Below are positions 7,014-13,993 of a DNA stretch of 56,978 nucleotides, in pieces. The notes under the pieces were generated by a model. The model did not search any database and was not told the DNA's origin. It saw only the letters and a list, made by a program, of their open reading frames with translations. Position 1 is the first letter of the stretch. Each line of letters begins with the position of its first letter. The stretch is taken from positions 1 to 56,978 of the IMG/VR virus record IMGVR_UViG_3300034102_004028. One strand, given 5' to 3'. Made by a program: the position numbers and the translations under genes. The DNA is from a virus.

Positions 7014-7656
7014 AGCACTAAATTTTGATTTGAATGCTGAAAATTCTCCTTCAGGTAGACTTTATAAAACACCTTCAGGAGAAAAATATCCTTCCGTTAC
7101 AACTATACTTTCTTCATACGGAAAGAAACAACTGTTTGAGTGGCGCGAACGTGTTGGTGCTGAGGAAGCAAATCGTATAGCAGCCAAAGCATCACGCCGA
7201 GGCACGGCTTTACATACCGTTTGTGAAAAGTACCTACTCAATGAATTGACAGGTATGAAACTTGCTAGTATGATTCCTTCAACAAAGGAACTTTTCTTTA
7301 AAATGAAAAGCTTGTTGGATGAAAACATAACAACGGTTTATTGCCTTGAACAAGCATTGTATTCTGATAGAATGCGTATCGCTGGCCGTGTTGACTGTAT
7401 CGCCGAATGGAATGGCAAAATTTCAGTTGTTGATTTCAAGTCATCTACCAATCAGAAAGAAAAAGAAAAAATTGGAAACTATTTCATGCAATGCACCGCA
7501 TATGCATTGATGTATGAAGAAATTGTAGGTGTACCCATTGAACAGATTGTTGTTTTGATTGGTACTGAAAATGGACCAGGTCAAGTTTTTATCGAAAAGA
7601 AAGATGATTACATTGAAGAACTGGAAAAATACGTGAGGAAACACCATGACAAATGA
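6991..7656 (+). CDS. RecB/Cas4-like PD-(D/E)XK nuclease
   Basis: 221 residues from the ATG at 6991; an upstream ATG at 6967 lies deeper in the oxygenase gene and adds a Lys-rich leader. With the 6991 start, the motifs are His75 (GTALHTVCE), Glu120, Asp135 (AGRVDCIAEW), Asp148-x-Lys150 (VVDFKSS) and a QCTAYALMY helix with conserved Gln/Tyr. This is the order found in RecB-type exonucleases. A role in DNA processing, recombination or host DNA breakdown is likely. The 3' end overlaps the first PP-loop gene by 11 bases, so the cassette is joined to this operon; an internal promoter lies at 7246-7274. Confidence 0.8.
   Translation: MFLLKKPEALNFDLNAENSPSGRLYKTPSGEKYPSVTTILSSYGKKQLFEWRERVGAEEANRIAAKASRRGTALHTVCEKYLLNELTGMKLASMIPSTKELFFKMKSLLDENITTVYCLEQALYSDRMRIAGRVDCIAEWNGKISVVDFKSSTNQKEKEKIGNYFMQCTAYALMYEEIVGVPIEQIVVLIGTENGPGQVFIEKKDDYIEELEKYVRKHHDK
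7246..7274 (+). promoter_or_regulatory. Sigma-70-like promoter inside the nuclease gene
   Basis: TTGACA at 7246-7251, 17-base spacer, TATGAT at 7269-7274. It is the nearest candidate promoter upstream of the PP-loop/Bug cassette beginning at 7646. Being inside coding sequence, it needs experimental support. Confidence 0.45.
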
Positions 7657-8665
7657 TGAAATTTATTTTTACAGTGAAGATGGCACAAAATTCAAATCAA
7701 AAATTAGTGCTATTGAATACTCACAAAAAACTGGTCAACAAATAAAATTTTATTTCCATGATGAAATCTATTCCAAAGTGGACTGGAAAAAAGAGTTGCC
7801 ACATGATTTGAATTATTATTACAAACAACAGGCTCTACGGCTTCGTGAAAAATATGACTATCTGGTTTTAGCATATAGTGGTGGAGCAGACTCAACTTGT
7901 ATACTCGAAACTTTTGTACATAACAATATAAAATTAGATAAGATTGTTTCTGTTGGTGCATTTAGTAAAGACTCTGCTTGGGGTGTTGATGAGAATCACA
8001 ACGGAGAAATTTATCATAATGTTATTCCTTATGTGAAAGAGTTGGGCTTGGAATCTATTACAGATATTGTCGATTATACGAAATATCTTGATGGTGATAA
8101 TTTTAAAAATTTGTCCATATATCAGCATGGTTCAAATTGGGTTTATGAGATAGGTTCTTTTTTTAGTGTTCACAACTTTTTTTGGAGAGATGCTGAAAGG
8201 ATTTTGATACCTAATGAATGGAAAAACAAAAAGGTTGGATTCATATATGGCTTAGATAAGCCAGAAATAAATTTTCATGAACAAGAGTTTGTTCTAAAAT
8301 TTACTGATGCTCCGGTTATACTTTACGGAAATTCAAGTGGTTACGAAAATGTTGAGAGGGTTAGATTCTTTTGGAACCCAGAATTTACCGAGATGACGGT
8401 TAAACAAGTTCAAGAATTGAAAAGAACCAGAACTGTCGGTGCAAATCAAAAAAACATAGCTAAAGCACTCTATAATCTCAGAAAACCTTTATCGTTTGAG
8501 TCTCCAAAAACCGGTAACGTTTTTTGGAGTTTGAGAGATACCTATCTTAAAGACATGAAAGATACTGAGTTATTTAAATTTTATAGTGATGGTTTGAAAG
8601 TTTTGGATTCAACTGTCGGTTTCAAGTCTGTTGTACCGATTCCAACCAAAAACTATCACATATAA
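7646..8665 (+). CDS. PP-loop ATP pyrophosphatase-like protein 1
   Basis: 339 residues. The PP-loop SGGADS is at 78-83 after a hydrophobic strand (YLVLAY), marking the N-type ATP pyrophosphatase fold used by enzymes that adenylate a substrate (asparagine synthetase, QueC, TilS, GMP synthetase). Residues 1-70 form a separate N-terminal part with FHDEIYSKVDW. The same part and the later motifs KVGFIYGLDKP and FWNPEF...KQV recur in PP-loop protein 3 (10850), so the two are paralogues. No glutaminase domain is present, so any ammonia or sulfur donor must come from elsewhere. The substrate is unknown. Annotation pipelines may call such proteins PAPS reductase-like or asparagine synthase-like. Confidence 0.75.
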   Translation: MTNDEIYFYSEDGTKFKSKISAIEYSQKTGQQIKFYFHDEIYSKVDWKKELPHDLNYYYKQQALRLREKYDYLVLAYSGGADSTCILETFVHNNIKLDKIVSVGAFSKDSAWGVDENHNGEIYHNVIPYVKELGLESITDIVDYTKYLDGDNFKNLSIYQHGSNWVYEIGSFFSVHNFFWRDAERILIPNEWKNKKVGFIYGLDKPEINFHEQEFVLKFTDAPVILYGNSSGYENVERVRFFWNPEFTEMTVKQVQELKRTRTVGANQKNIAKALYNLRKPLSFESPKTGNVFWSLRDTYLKDMKDTELFKFYSDGLKVLDSTVGFKSVVPIPTKNYHI

Positions 8666-8668
8666 ATA
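8661..8668 (+). promoter_or_regulatory. Possible T4-type late promoter (TATAAATA)
   Basis: An exact TATAAATA spans the stop codon of the first PP-loop gene, 33 bases before the ATG at 8701. T4-like late promoters need only this -10 element. If active, the small protein and the rest of the cassette would also be made late. Confidence 0.4.
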
Positions 8669-8700
8669 ATAATTAAAGGCTTTTCAAATTGGAGAAAAAA

Positions 8701-9075
8701 ATGCCAAAATATGTAAAAACAATAGTAAAAAAATCTAGTATTATTCCTTGGCTCGCTGATGGAGTAGTTTCAGCAGATTCTGTACATTTAACTGAAGCAG
8801 AGAGACAGTCAATTATTGATGCCCGCACCGAAGGCGAAAGTTTTCCTGGTTACATAGGTTTTAACGTTACGAATGTTGGAAATACTCAAATGGTTTCCTT
8901 CGAATTCGACACACTTGAAAATTTGAATAATTTTATCAATAAAACACAGAAACCAGACAGTGGAGTCTATGACGATAATTCTTTAATTGTAAAATACAAT
9001 AAAATGTTGGTTGCAAAAATTAAAGAACTTGGTTTGTCAAATTCTTATCAAGTTACCACTTCAATAGAAACGTAA
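8701..9075 (+). CDS. Hypothetical protein inside the PP-loop cassette
   Basis: 124 residues from the ATG at 8701, which has GGAG six bases upstream; a TTG at 8689 lies before the ribosome site and is rejected. The product begins MPKYVKTIVKKSSIIPWLAD and has strands and helices (QMVSFEFDTLENLNNFI) suggesting a small alpha/beta fold, perhaps ferredoxin-like. No family is recognised. There are no Cys or clear catalytic residues. Its place between two PP-loop genes suggests a partner, carrier or regulatory role in the same pathway (inference). Confidence 0.6.
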   Translation: MPKYVKTIVKKSSIIPWLADGVVSADSVHLTEAERQSIIDARTEGESFPGYIGFNVTNVGNTQMVSFEFDTLENLNNFINKTQKPDSGVYDDNSLIVKYNKMLVAKIKELGLSNSYQVTTSIET

Positions 9076-9089
9076 TACAATTTTATATT

Positions 9090-9932
9090 ATGCCTGGTCG
9101 TGATGATTGGATAAAAATAGAAAATGGTTCTTGCTCTTTTGATTTTTCTGATTTGAAAATTTGGAAAAAGAAAGAATGTATTGACTATGCCGTTGAGAAA
9201 ATGGTTGAAAAGTCGGAGAATCTTTATCTTGCTTTGAGCGGTGGACTTGATAGTGAATTTGCGGCCAACTGTTTAATCGAGAGGGGAGTAAAATTTACTC
9301 CTGTAATCATGGATATACACACCAATAGAATTGAGAATTGGTATGCTCATCGTTGGTGCTACGAAAATACAATAAAACCCTTAGTTATAACTCTGAGTGA
9401 GGAAGAAGTCGTAAAAACTTTTCCTAAAATTTCTCAAGAAAGAAATATTCCTTTTTATTGTTCGATACCTATTATTTTGTCAAAAATGGTTTCTCAGAGA
9501 GAAGGAAATCTAATTTTAGGTGGTGAGGAAATTATCGACAGAGATTACTTTTTGAGTGGTGAGTTCAACAAAATGTCCGAAAAAATTAGTTTTTGTGAAT
9601 ACGCCTTTTGTGTTGAGCAGGAAAATTCAAATCATATTGGTGGTTTTCTATCGTACACACCAGAACTTTTTCTTAATTGTTTGGAAGAAATTGACTACTC
9701 CAAACCAGGTCAAATTGCTCTGGCTGAATACTATGGAGTATTGCCAAGACCGAAAATAAATGCTAACATTAATCTGGCTTTGTTGCCAGGTTTAAAACGT
9801 TTGAAAAATATTTTGGACAAAGATAAAATCGTCAATGTTTATGAAATGGAAAATAAAGACAGCTTTATAGACCAGGCAAAAAAGTCAAAAAAGATTACGA
9901 TTCAAGCAAAAGAATTGATGTTGTTTAATTAG
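9090..9932 (+). CDS. PP-loop ATP pyrophosphatase-like protein 2
   Basis: 280 residues. The PP-loop SGGLDS is at 50-55 (YLALSGGLDSEFAANCLIERG), which is the asparagine-synthetase or QueC form. Unlike the paralogues at 7646 and 10850, it lacks their N-terminal domain and their VGFIYG motif, so it is a separate branch. A later segment NLILGGEEIIDRD may be part of the substrate pocket. It probably adenylates a carboxylate or carbonyl on an unknown substrate. No Shine-Dalgarno is visible before the ATG; translation may depend on the preceding gene. Confidence 0.7.
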   Translation: MPGRDDWIKIENGSCSFDFSDLKIWKKKECIDYAVEKMVEKSENLYLALSGGLDSEFAANCLIERGVKFTPVIMDIHTNRIENWYAHRWCYENTIKPLVITLSEEEVVKTFPKISQERNIPFYCSIPIILSKMVSQREGNLILGGEEIIDRDYFLSGEFNKMSEKISFCEYAFCVEQENSNHIGGFLSYTPELFLNCLEEIDYSKPGQIALAEYYGVLPRPKINANINLALLPGLKRLKNILDKDKIVNVYEMENKDSFIDQAKKSKKITIQAKELMLFN

Positions 9933-9941
9933 GTATTTTTT

Positions 9942-10853
9942 ATGAAAATTGTTATCTATTTTTTATTATTCTTTTTCCTATCCGTTGCTAAAGCAAAAGA
10001 TAACGTTGAGTTGATTATCGCATCATCTCCTGGTGGTTCTGTACATCGTTATGCATTGCATATACAACCTGCATTAGAAGCCGCACTAGGTAAAAATGTT
10101 ATCTTGACATTTAAGCCAGGTGGTAATGGACTTATTGCGGCAAAAGAGTTACACACTTCACCTAAAGATAAATTGACTCTGTTGATAGGCAATCTAAATT
10201 CTCCGGAAGTCTGGCGCGAGAATTTCAAAAATCAAAAAATCATTGATGTTCAGAGTGATATAACTCCCGTTGCTTTTTTAGGAACTATTCCTTCAATTAT
10301 CTTTTCGAAACCGAATGGAAATTACAGTAATTTTCGTGGAGCTTTGGAATTTGGAAAAAAAGAAAAGTTGTCCATGGCTATAGCTATGAATACACCCAAC
10401 TTCAAATTGATGGAAGATTTACTCAACAAATATAAACAAGAAGAAAACCTAACACTCGTTCCTTTTAGAACTGGCTCACAAGGATTGCTTGGTGTTTTAG
10501 GTGGACATGTATCATTAGGTGTAACGGTGATTGATGTTTTGATTCCAGAATTCGAAAAGGGTAGCATTGTACCTCTTGCATTAGTGTATGAATCTCGTTT
10601 AAAATCACTTCCCAATATTTCGACTTTGAGGGAGTTAGGTCTCTCAATAGAAAATGAAGATAGGTATTACAACAATTTTTTCTTGTGGGCTAATGTAGAT
10701 AAGAACAACGAAGAAGTTAACAAAGTAAGAAATGTTTTGTCGGAATTTTTGAACGGAAGTCAATCTGAAAAATTCCTATCTTCGATGTTTGTGCAATTTG
10801 GACAAAATAATGTAAGAACACCTGAAAAATACCTGAACAAAATTTTAAAATGA
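9942..10853 (+). CDS. Exported Bug/TctC-family solute-binding protein 1
   Basis: 303 residues with a signal peptide (MKIVIYFLLFFFLSVAKA, cleavage after AKA), so it is periplasmic. The mature protein follows the Bug (Bordetella uptake gene)/TctC Venus-flytrap pattern: ELIIASSPGGSVHRYA, FKPGGNGLIAAKEL, a GVLGGHVSLGVTV hinge segment and LPNISTLRELGL. Family members bind carboxylates or other small molecules for tripartite tricarboxylate transporters, but many Burkholderiales copies are orphans, as here: no TctA/TctB genes are present. It is more divergent than the second copy at 12045 (S-P-G-G where that one has T-A-A-G-G-G). Rare in phages; likely acquired from the host. Confidence 0.8.
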   Translation: MKIVIYFLLFFFLSVAKAKDNVELIIASSPGGSVHRYALHIQPALEAALGKNVILTFKPGGNGLIAAKELHTSPKDKLTLLIGNLNSPEVWRENFKNQKIIDVQSDITPVAFLGTIPSIIFSKPNGNYSNFRGALEFGKKEKLSMAIAMNTPNFKLMEDLLNKYKQEENLTLVPFRTGSQGLLGVLGGHVSLGVTVIDVLIPEFEKGSIVPLALVYESRLKSLPNISTLRELGLSIENEDRYYNNFFLWANVDKNNEEVNKVRNVLSEFLNGSQSEKFLSSMFVQFGQNNVRTPEKYLNKILK

Positions 10854-12043
10854 TTATGAATGAGATAATTAAAATGTCCTCTGATTACAACAGACAAGAC
10901 ATTTTCGGTTACTATACAGTCGGAAAATTGAAAATGTATAGCCAAATTGAGGCTGTAGAAGTTTCAAGTAAATTAAATTTGCCAATTAAATGGCACTTTA
11001 ATGATGAGGTCTATAGTAGTTTTGACTGGAGTGTTGAGCCGACCGAAAGTCTTACCGAGTTATATAAAAAAAGATGTGAGCAACTGCGGGAAAAATATGA
11101 CTACTTGGCATTATATTATAGTGGCGGAGCAGACTCCGACAACATCTTAAATCACTTCATAGAAAATAACATAAAACTTGATGAAGTGATTTCTATGACA
11201 GACTATCAAGGAACACAAGATAGAATGTCACAGTTTAATGCAGAAATTTTCGAAGTTGCGATACCAAAAGTAAAAGAAGCACAAAAAAAACAACCACATT
11301 TAAAACATACGATAATTGATACCACTGATTTTGTTTTAGATTCTTATAAATCACTAAATCTAGACCAGATTTATAATCAAAACTTTTCTTTTGCTCCGTT
11401 TACGCTTGTTAGAGGAAAAGTAAAGTATTCTCAACAACACTGGAAAGAAATGTTTTCTGTAGGTAAAAAAGTTGGCTTCATTTATGGTGTTGAGAAACCT
11501 AGACTTAGTGTGGATGACAATTTTAATTTTAATTATTTTTTTACTTGTGCTACAATTGCTGCCGCGACAACTCCGGAACTTCAGAGAGAAAACAATCCTT
11601 TCGACTTTACTGAACTGTTCTATTGGAGTCCTGATTTTCCAAAAATTCCAATAAAACAGGCTCATGTCGTAAAAAACTTTGTTAAAAGTCATGGCTTAAA
11701 TAAATTTAAAAGATATCCTAGAGCAATCAACGAAGTGATTCGGCAGTTACCTTCGGGAACAAATTTTTCTCTGCTACATAATGGAGACTTCCTTTTGAAT
11801 GATGAATTGAATCGTCTAATTTATCCTTATTGGTACAACATACCATATCAGTATAAGGCTATAAATCTTATTCTCTATGAAAAAGATATTTGGTTTATTG
11901 GAAAAATGAACACTGAAGAACAAGCCAAAAACTGGAAAACTATAACACAAAAAGTTTTAGAGATAACAAAAACAGATTATAAAAAACAATCTTTTTTAAA
12001 TAACTCTACATTTAGTAGCAAATTATATAACTTAGGAAAATAA
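10850..12043 (+). CDS. PP-loop ATP pyrophosphatase-like protein 3
   Basis: 397 residues, joined to the binding-protein gene by an ATGA overlap. The PP-loop SGGADS is at 91-96. The region before it (WHFNDEVYSSFDW, then REKYDYLALYY) and after it (ENNIKLDEVISM) aligns closely with the protein at 7646, as do VGFIYGVEKP and YWSPDFPKIPIKQ. This makes it a paralogue with an extra C-terminal segment of about 60 residues. It should be cytoplasmic and ATP-using; substrate unknown. The physical coupling to an exported binding protein on each side is the striking feature. Confidence 0.75.
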   Translation: MIMNEIIKMSSDYNRQDIFGYYTVGKLKMYSQIEAVEVSSKLNLPIKWHFNDEVYSSFDWSVEPTESLTELYKKRCEQLREKYDYLALYYSGGADSDNILNHFIENNIKLDEVISMTDYQGTQDRMSQFNAEIFEVAIPKVKEAQKKQPHLKHTIIDTTDFVLDSYKSLNLDQIYNQNFSFAPFTLVRGKVKYSQQHWKEMFSVGKKVGFIYGVEKPRLSVDDNFNFNYFFTCATIAAATTPELQRENNPFDFTELFYWSPDFPKIPIKQAHVVKNFVKSHGLNKFKRYPRAINEVIRQLPSGTNFSLLHNGDFLLNDELNRLIYPYWYNIPYQYKAINLILYEKDIWFIGKMNTEEQAKNWKTITQKVLEITKTDYKKQSFLNNSTFSSKLYNLGK

Positions 12044-12044
12044 A

Positions 12045-13010
12045 ATGAAAAAAATCATGTATGCATTGATAGCATTTGCTTTGAGCTTTAATGTCTATTC
12101 ACAAAGTCCAACGGACAAACAAACTGTAAAAATTATTGTACCAACAGCCGCTGGTGGTGGTTTAGATGCCATATCAAGAATTGTTGGTAAAAATTTATCC
12201 GAAATCATGAAAGTTCCGGTCATTGTTGAGAACAAACCTGGAGCAAACGGCATCATTGCGGCCAAAAGTGTTCTAAGTGAAGAATCAAATGGAAGAACTT
12301 TGCTTTTTTACGCACCACATTCCTACACTCTCAATAATCTTTTCACTGAATCTGGAAATCAAACATTTGAGTGGGATAAAGAGTTGACACCAGTTTCAAT
12401 GATGTATTGGAGTCCCTTCATTCTTACTGTTAACAAAAAGCTAAACGTCAACAATATGTCTGAGTTGAGAGAGAAATTTAAAAATAAAGAAATTTCATTT
12501 GGCAGTACAGGTTCCGGAACACCATTGCAAATCTACTCAGAAGTTATTTTTGATAAACTCGGAATAAAATCGGTTCACGTTCCTTACAAATCATTACCTT
12601 TGGTGGTAAATGATGTGTTGAATGGAACTTTAGATGTTGTTGTTGCTGGTACAGGCACTGTTGCACCACACATCAAAGCTGGAAATTTAGTACCTCTTTT
12701 GACCTTTTCGGATAAAGTTAATGCTGAATTTCCTAATGTGCAAACTCTGACAGGAACTTTTTCAGAGTATTCTAACTTGAAGGTTGTTGGTAGTTTTCTT
12801 GTGAGTAAAGATACAGACCCTGCAATCAGGGAAAAGTTAAGAAAAGACATTGAGCTTGCGAAAAGAAATACCATGGAAGAATTGAGACAAAGAGGCTTGA
12901 TTGATGCTTCGGAAAGCATTGTATTGGATGAGAAAAAAATGAAGCAGGTTGAGAAGAATTGGATTACCGCAGTCGAGAAGGTTAAGAGTAGGCAACAATT
13001 GCCGAAATAA
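12045..13010 (+). CDS. Exported Bug/TctC-family solute-binding protein 2
   Basis: 321 residues, the standard Bug length. A signal peptide (MKKIMYALIAFALSFNVYS) precedes QSPTDKQ. Canonical family signatures are present: VKIIVPTAAGGGLDAISRIVG, VENKPGANGIIAAK, FGSTGSGTPLQIYSE, VPYKSLPLVVNDVLNGTLDVV, and PHIKAGNLVPLLTFSDK followed by FPNVQTL. The ligand pocket therefore looks complete and the protein probably functional in the host periplasm. No transporter genes accompany it; it could feed a host TTT transporter, act in sensing, or have been adapted to shield the cell during infection (the last is speculation). It is the last gene of the cassette, three bases before the tmRNA promoter. Confidence 0.88.
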   Translation: MKKIMYALIAFALSFNVYSQSPTDKQTVKIIVPTAAGGGLDAISRIVGKNLSEIMKVPVIVENKPGANGIIAAKSVLSEESNGRTLLFYAPHSYTLNNLFTESGNQTFEWDKELTPVSMMYWSPFILTVNKKLNVNNMSELREKFKNKEISFGSTGSGTPLQIYSEVIFDKLGIKSVHVPYKSLPLVVNDVLNGTLDVVVAGTGTVAPHIKAGNLVPLLTFSDKVNAEFPNVQTLTGTFSEYSNLKVVGSFLVSKDTDPAIREKLRKDIELAKRNTMEELRQRGLIDASESIVLDEKKMKQVEKNWITAVEKVKSRQQLPK

Positions 13011-13012
13011 GC

Positions 13013-13041
13013 TTGACAGCTAAATAATAAACCACTATAAT
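13013..13041 (+). promoter_or_regulatory. Perfect sigma-70 promoter of the tmRNA gene
   Basis: TTGACA at 13013-13018, exactly 17 bases, TATAAT at 13036-13041. Predicted start is about 13048, just before the acceptor piece of the tmRNA. Both boxes match consensus. Confidence 0.9.
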
Positions 13042-13048
13042 AGTGGTT
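13030..13048. repeat. Inverted repeat over the tmRNA promoter -10 box
   Basis: AACCACTA-TAA-TAGTGGTT: perfect 8-base arms around a three-base centre, with TATAAT inside the symmetry. Because the transcript should begin near its right edge, it is a DNA rather than an RNA element: a candidate operator. Confidence 0.6.
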
Positions 13049-13320
13049 ATGGTTGTACGAAGCAACTAGAAAAGTGTTCTGGACGGGGGTGCAAATCCCC
13101 CCACCTCCACCAGAAATATATTGCACTTCACTGATAAGGAAGACTGGTCGGCTGTATTCAACTGGCTAGTGCAGTATTTTTCTGATGGGGGTGTACTCAG
13201 CTATTCGACAGGGCAACAAGTACAGAAGTGGACAACTCACCAGAGTAGGTGTAAAAACTAAATCAAGTAAACGCAAACGATGAAAAGTTCGCATTGGCAG
13301 CCTAAACGCTGACTAGGGTT
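13048..13320 (+). ncRNA. ssrA: Circularly permuted two-piece tmRNA
   Basis: The acceptor piece comes first: T-stem GGGGG (13085-13089), loop TGCAAAT, CCCCC (13097-13101), then CACCTCC, discriminator A and encoded CCA (13110-13112). An intervening segment of 74 bases (13113-13186), expected to be cut out, follows. The coding piece starts at 13187 with GGGGGTG, which pairs fully with CACCTCC and places a G3-U70 wobble as required by alanyl-tRNA synthetase. The conserved TTCGACAGGG lies at about 13204-13213. A P2 helix joins 13220-13227 to 13077-13084 (7 of 8 pairs). The resume codon GCA at 13273 opens a tag reading ANDEKFALAA, with TAA at 13303. Two-piece tmRNAs are known in alphaproteobacteria, cyanobacteria and some betaproteobacteria; the tag is of betaproteobacterial type. 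The 3' end is approximate. Confidence 0.93.
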
Positions 13321-13322
13321 TC

Positions 13323-13363
13323 GATAGGTTTCCTCGTAACAGAATAACCTATCATTTATTTTT
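13323..13363 (+). terminator. Hairpin terminator after the tmRNA
   Basis: GATAGGTT (13323-13330) pairs with AACCTATC (13346-13353), followed by ATTTATTTTT. The loop is 15 bases, so it is a moderate terminator; it might alternatively include the last tmRNA pseudoknot. Confidence 0.6.
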
Positions 13364-13374
13364 AGGAGAAAAAA

Positions 13375-13935
13375 TTGAAATATAAAATGTCTTTTGTAGC
13401 ACTTGCTATGGTTCTTTCAACTGCGGCATCCGCACAATCGGTTTCTTTGACTTATGGTTATAGAGATTCTGATAATGGAACAACACAAACCGCAACCGGA
13501 ATTTCAGCTAGGATGAAAATTTCTGATACTTTGAGTGGTGATGTTGGTATTGCAAATTTGCAAGATAGAGAAAAACTGACCAATGGACTTAGAAGTGAGT
13601 TGGGTTTGACTTATAGTAAACCTCTAGTTTCGGTTTTTTCAGGAAGTCTTAGACTTTCTCACGGATTCAAATCGAATTCGGGTAAAGAAACCATTCAATA
13701 CTACAATATTGAACCATCAGTAACAGCAAAAATTCCAGGAACAGAATTTTCTGCTAGAGTTGGATATCGTTATCGTGACACATACAGTAAAAATGATAGT
13801 GACAGGTCTGATACCACTCGTTATGCAGTCATGTATGACCTGACGAAAAAAGATAGAATTGCTGTAAATTATGATGACCAACGTGGTGTAGGCGCGGCAA
13901 AACAAACCTCGCTAGTATACACTCGTTCGTTCTAA
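13375..13935 (+). CDS. Small outer-membrane beta-barrel protein
   Basis: 186 residues from a TTG with AGGAG six bases upstream, a start well supported by spacing. A signal peptide (MKYKMSFVALAMVLSTAASA) is followed by QSVSLTYGYR. The mature part consists of alternating hydrophobic/polar strands (VSLTYGYRD, GISARMKIS, LGLTYSK, GSLRLSHGFK, FSARVGYRYRD, RYAVMYDL, DRIAVNYDD, TSLVYTRSF) ending in Phe, the usual BAM-recognition residue of porins. About eight strands would fit. It is expected in the host outer membrane. The gene follows the tmRNA and precedes a cell-wall hydrolase. A role in superinfection exclusion, permeability or lysis is possible; none is shown. Confidence 0.75.
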   Translation: MKYKMSFVALAMVLSTAASAQSVSLTYGYRDSDNGTTQTATGISARMKISDTLSGDVGIANLQDREKLTNGLRSELGLTYSKPLVSVFSGSLRLSHGFKSNSGKETIQYYNIEPSVTAKIPGTEFSARVGYRYRDTYSKNDSDRSDTTRYAVMYDLTKKDRIAVNYDDQRGVGAAKQTSLVYTRSF

Positions 13936-13954
13936 GTAGTTTTGTAAATTTTTT

Positions 13955-13976
13955 GATGGTTTTTTAAAAAACCATC
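13955..13976. repeat. Perfect 22-base palindrome (possible weak terminator)
   Basis: GATGGTTTTTT joined directly to AAAAAACCATC, between the beta-barrel gene and the hydrolase gene. It could form a hairpin in RNA, but no long T run follows it, so it may be a processing or attenuation site instead. Confidence 0.45.
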
Positions 13977-13993
13977 CTTTAAAAGGAGAAAAG

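Noticed and set aside
11341-11900. TATAAATC sequences inside the third PP-loop gene as late promoters
   Set aside because: One mismatch from the motif, inside coding sequence and far from any start codon; expected by chance in AT-rich DNA.
13081-13112. An ordinary tRNA gene, suggested by the T-arm and CCA
   Set aside because: No D-arm or anticodon arm lies upstream; the acceptor stem partner is downstream at 13187-13193, as in permuted tmRNA.
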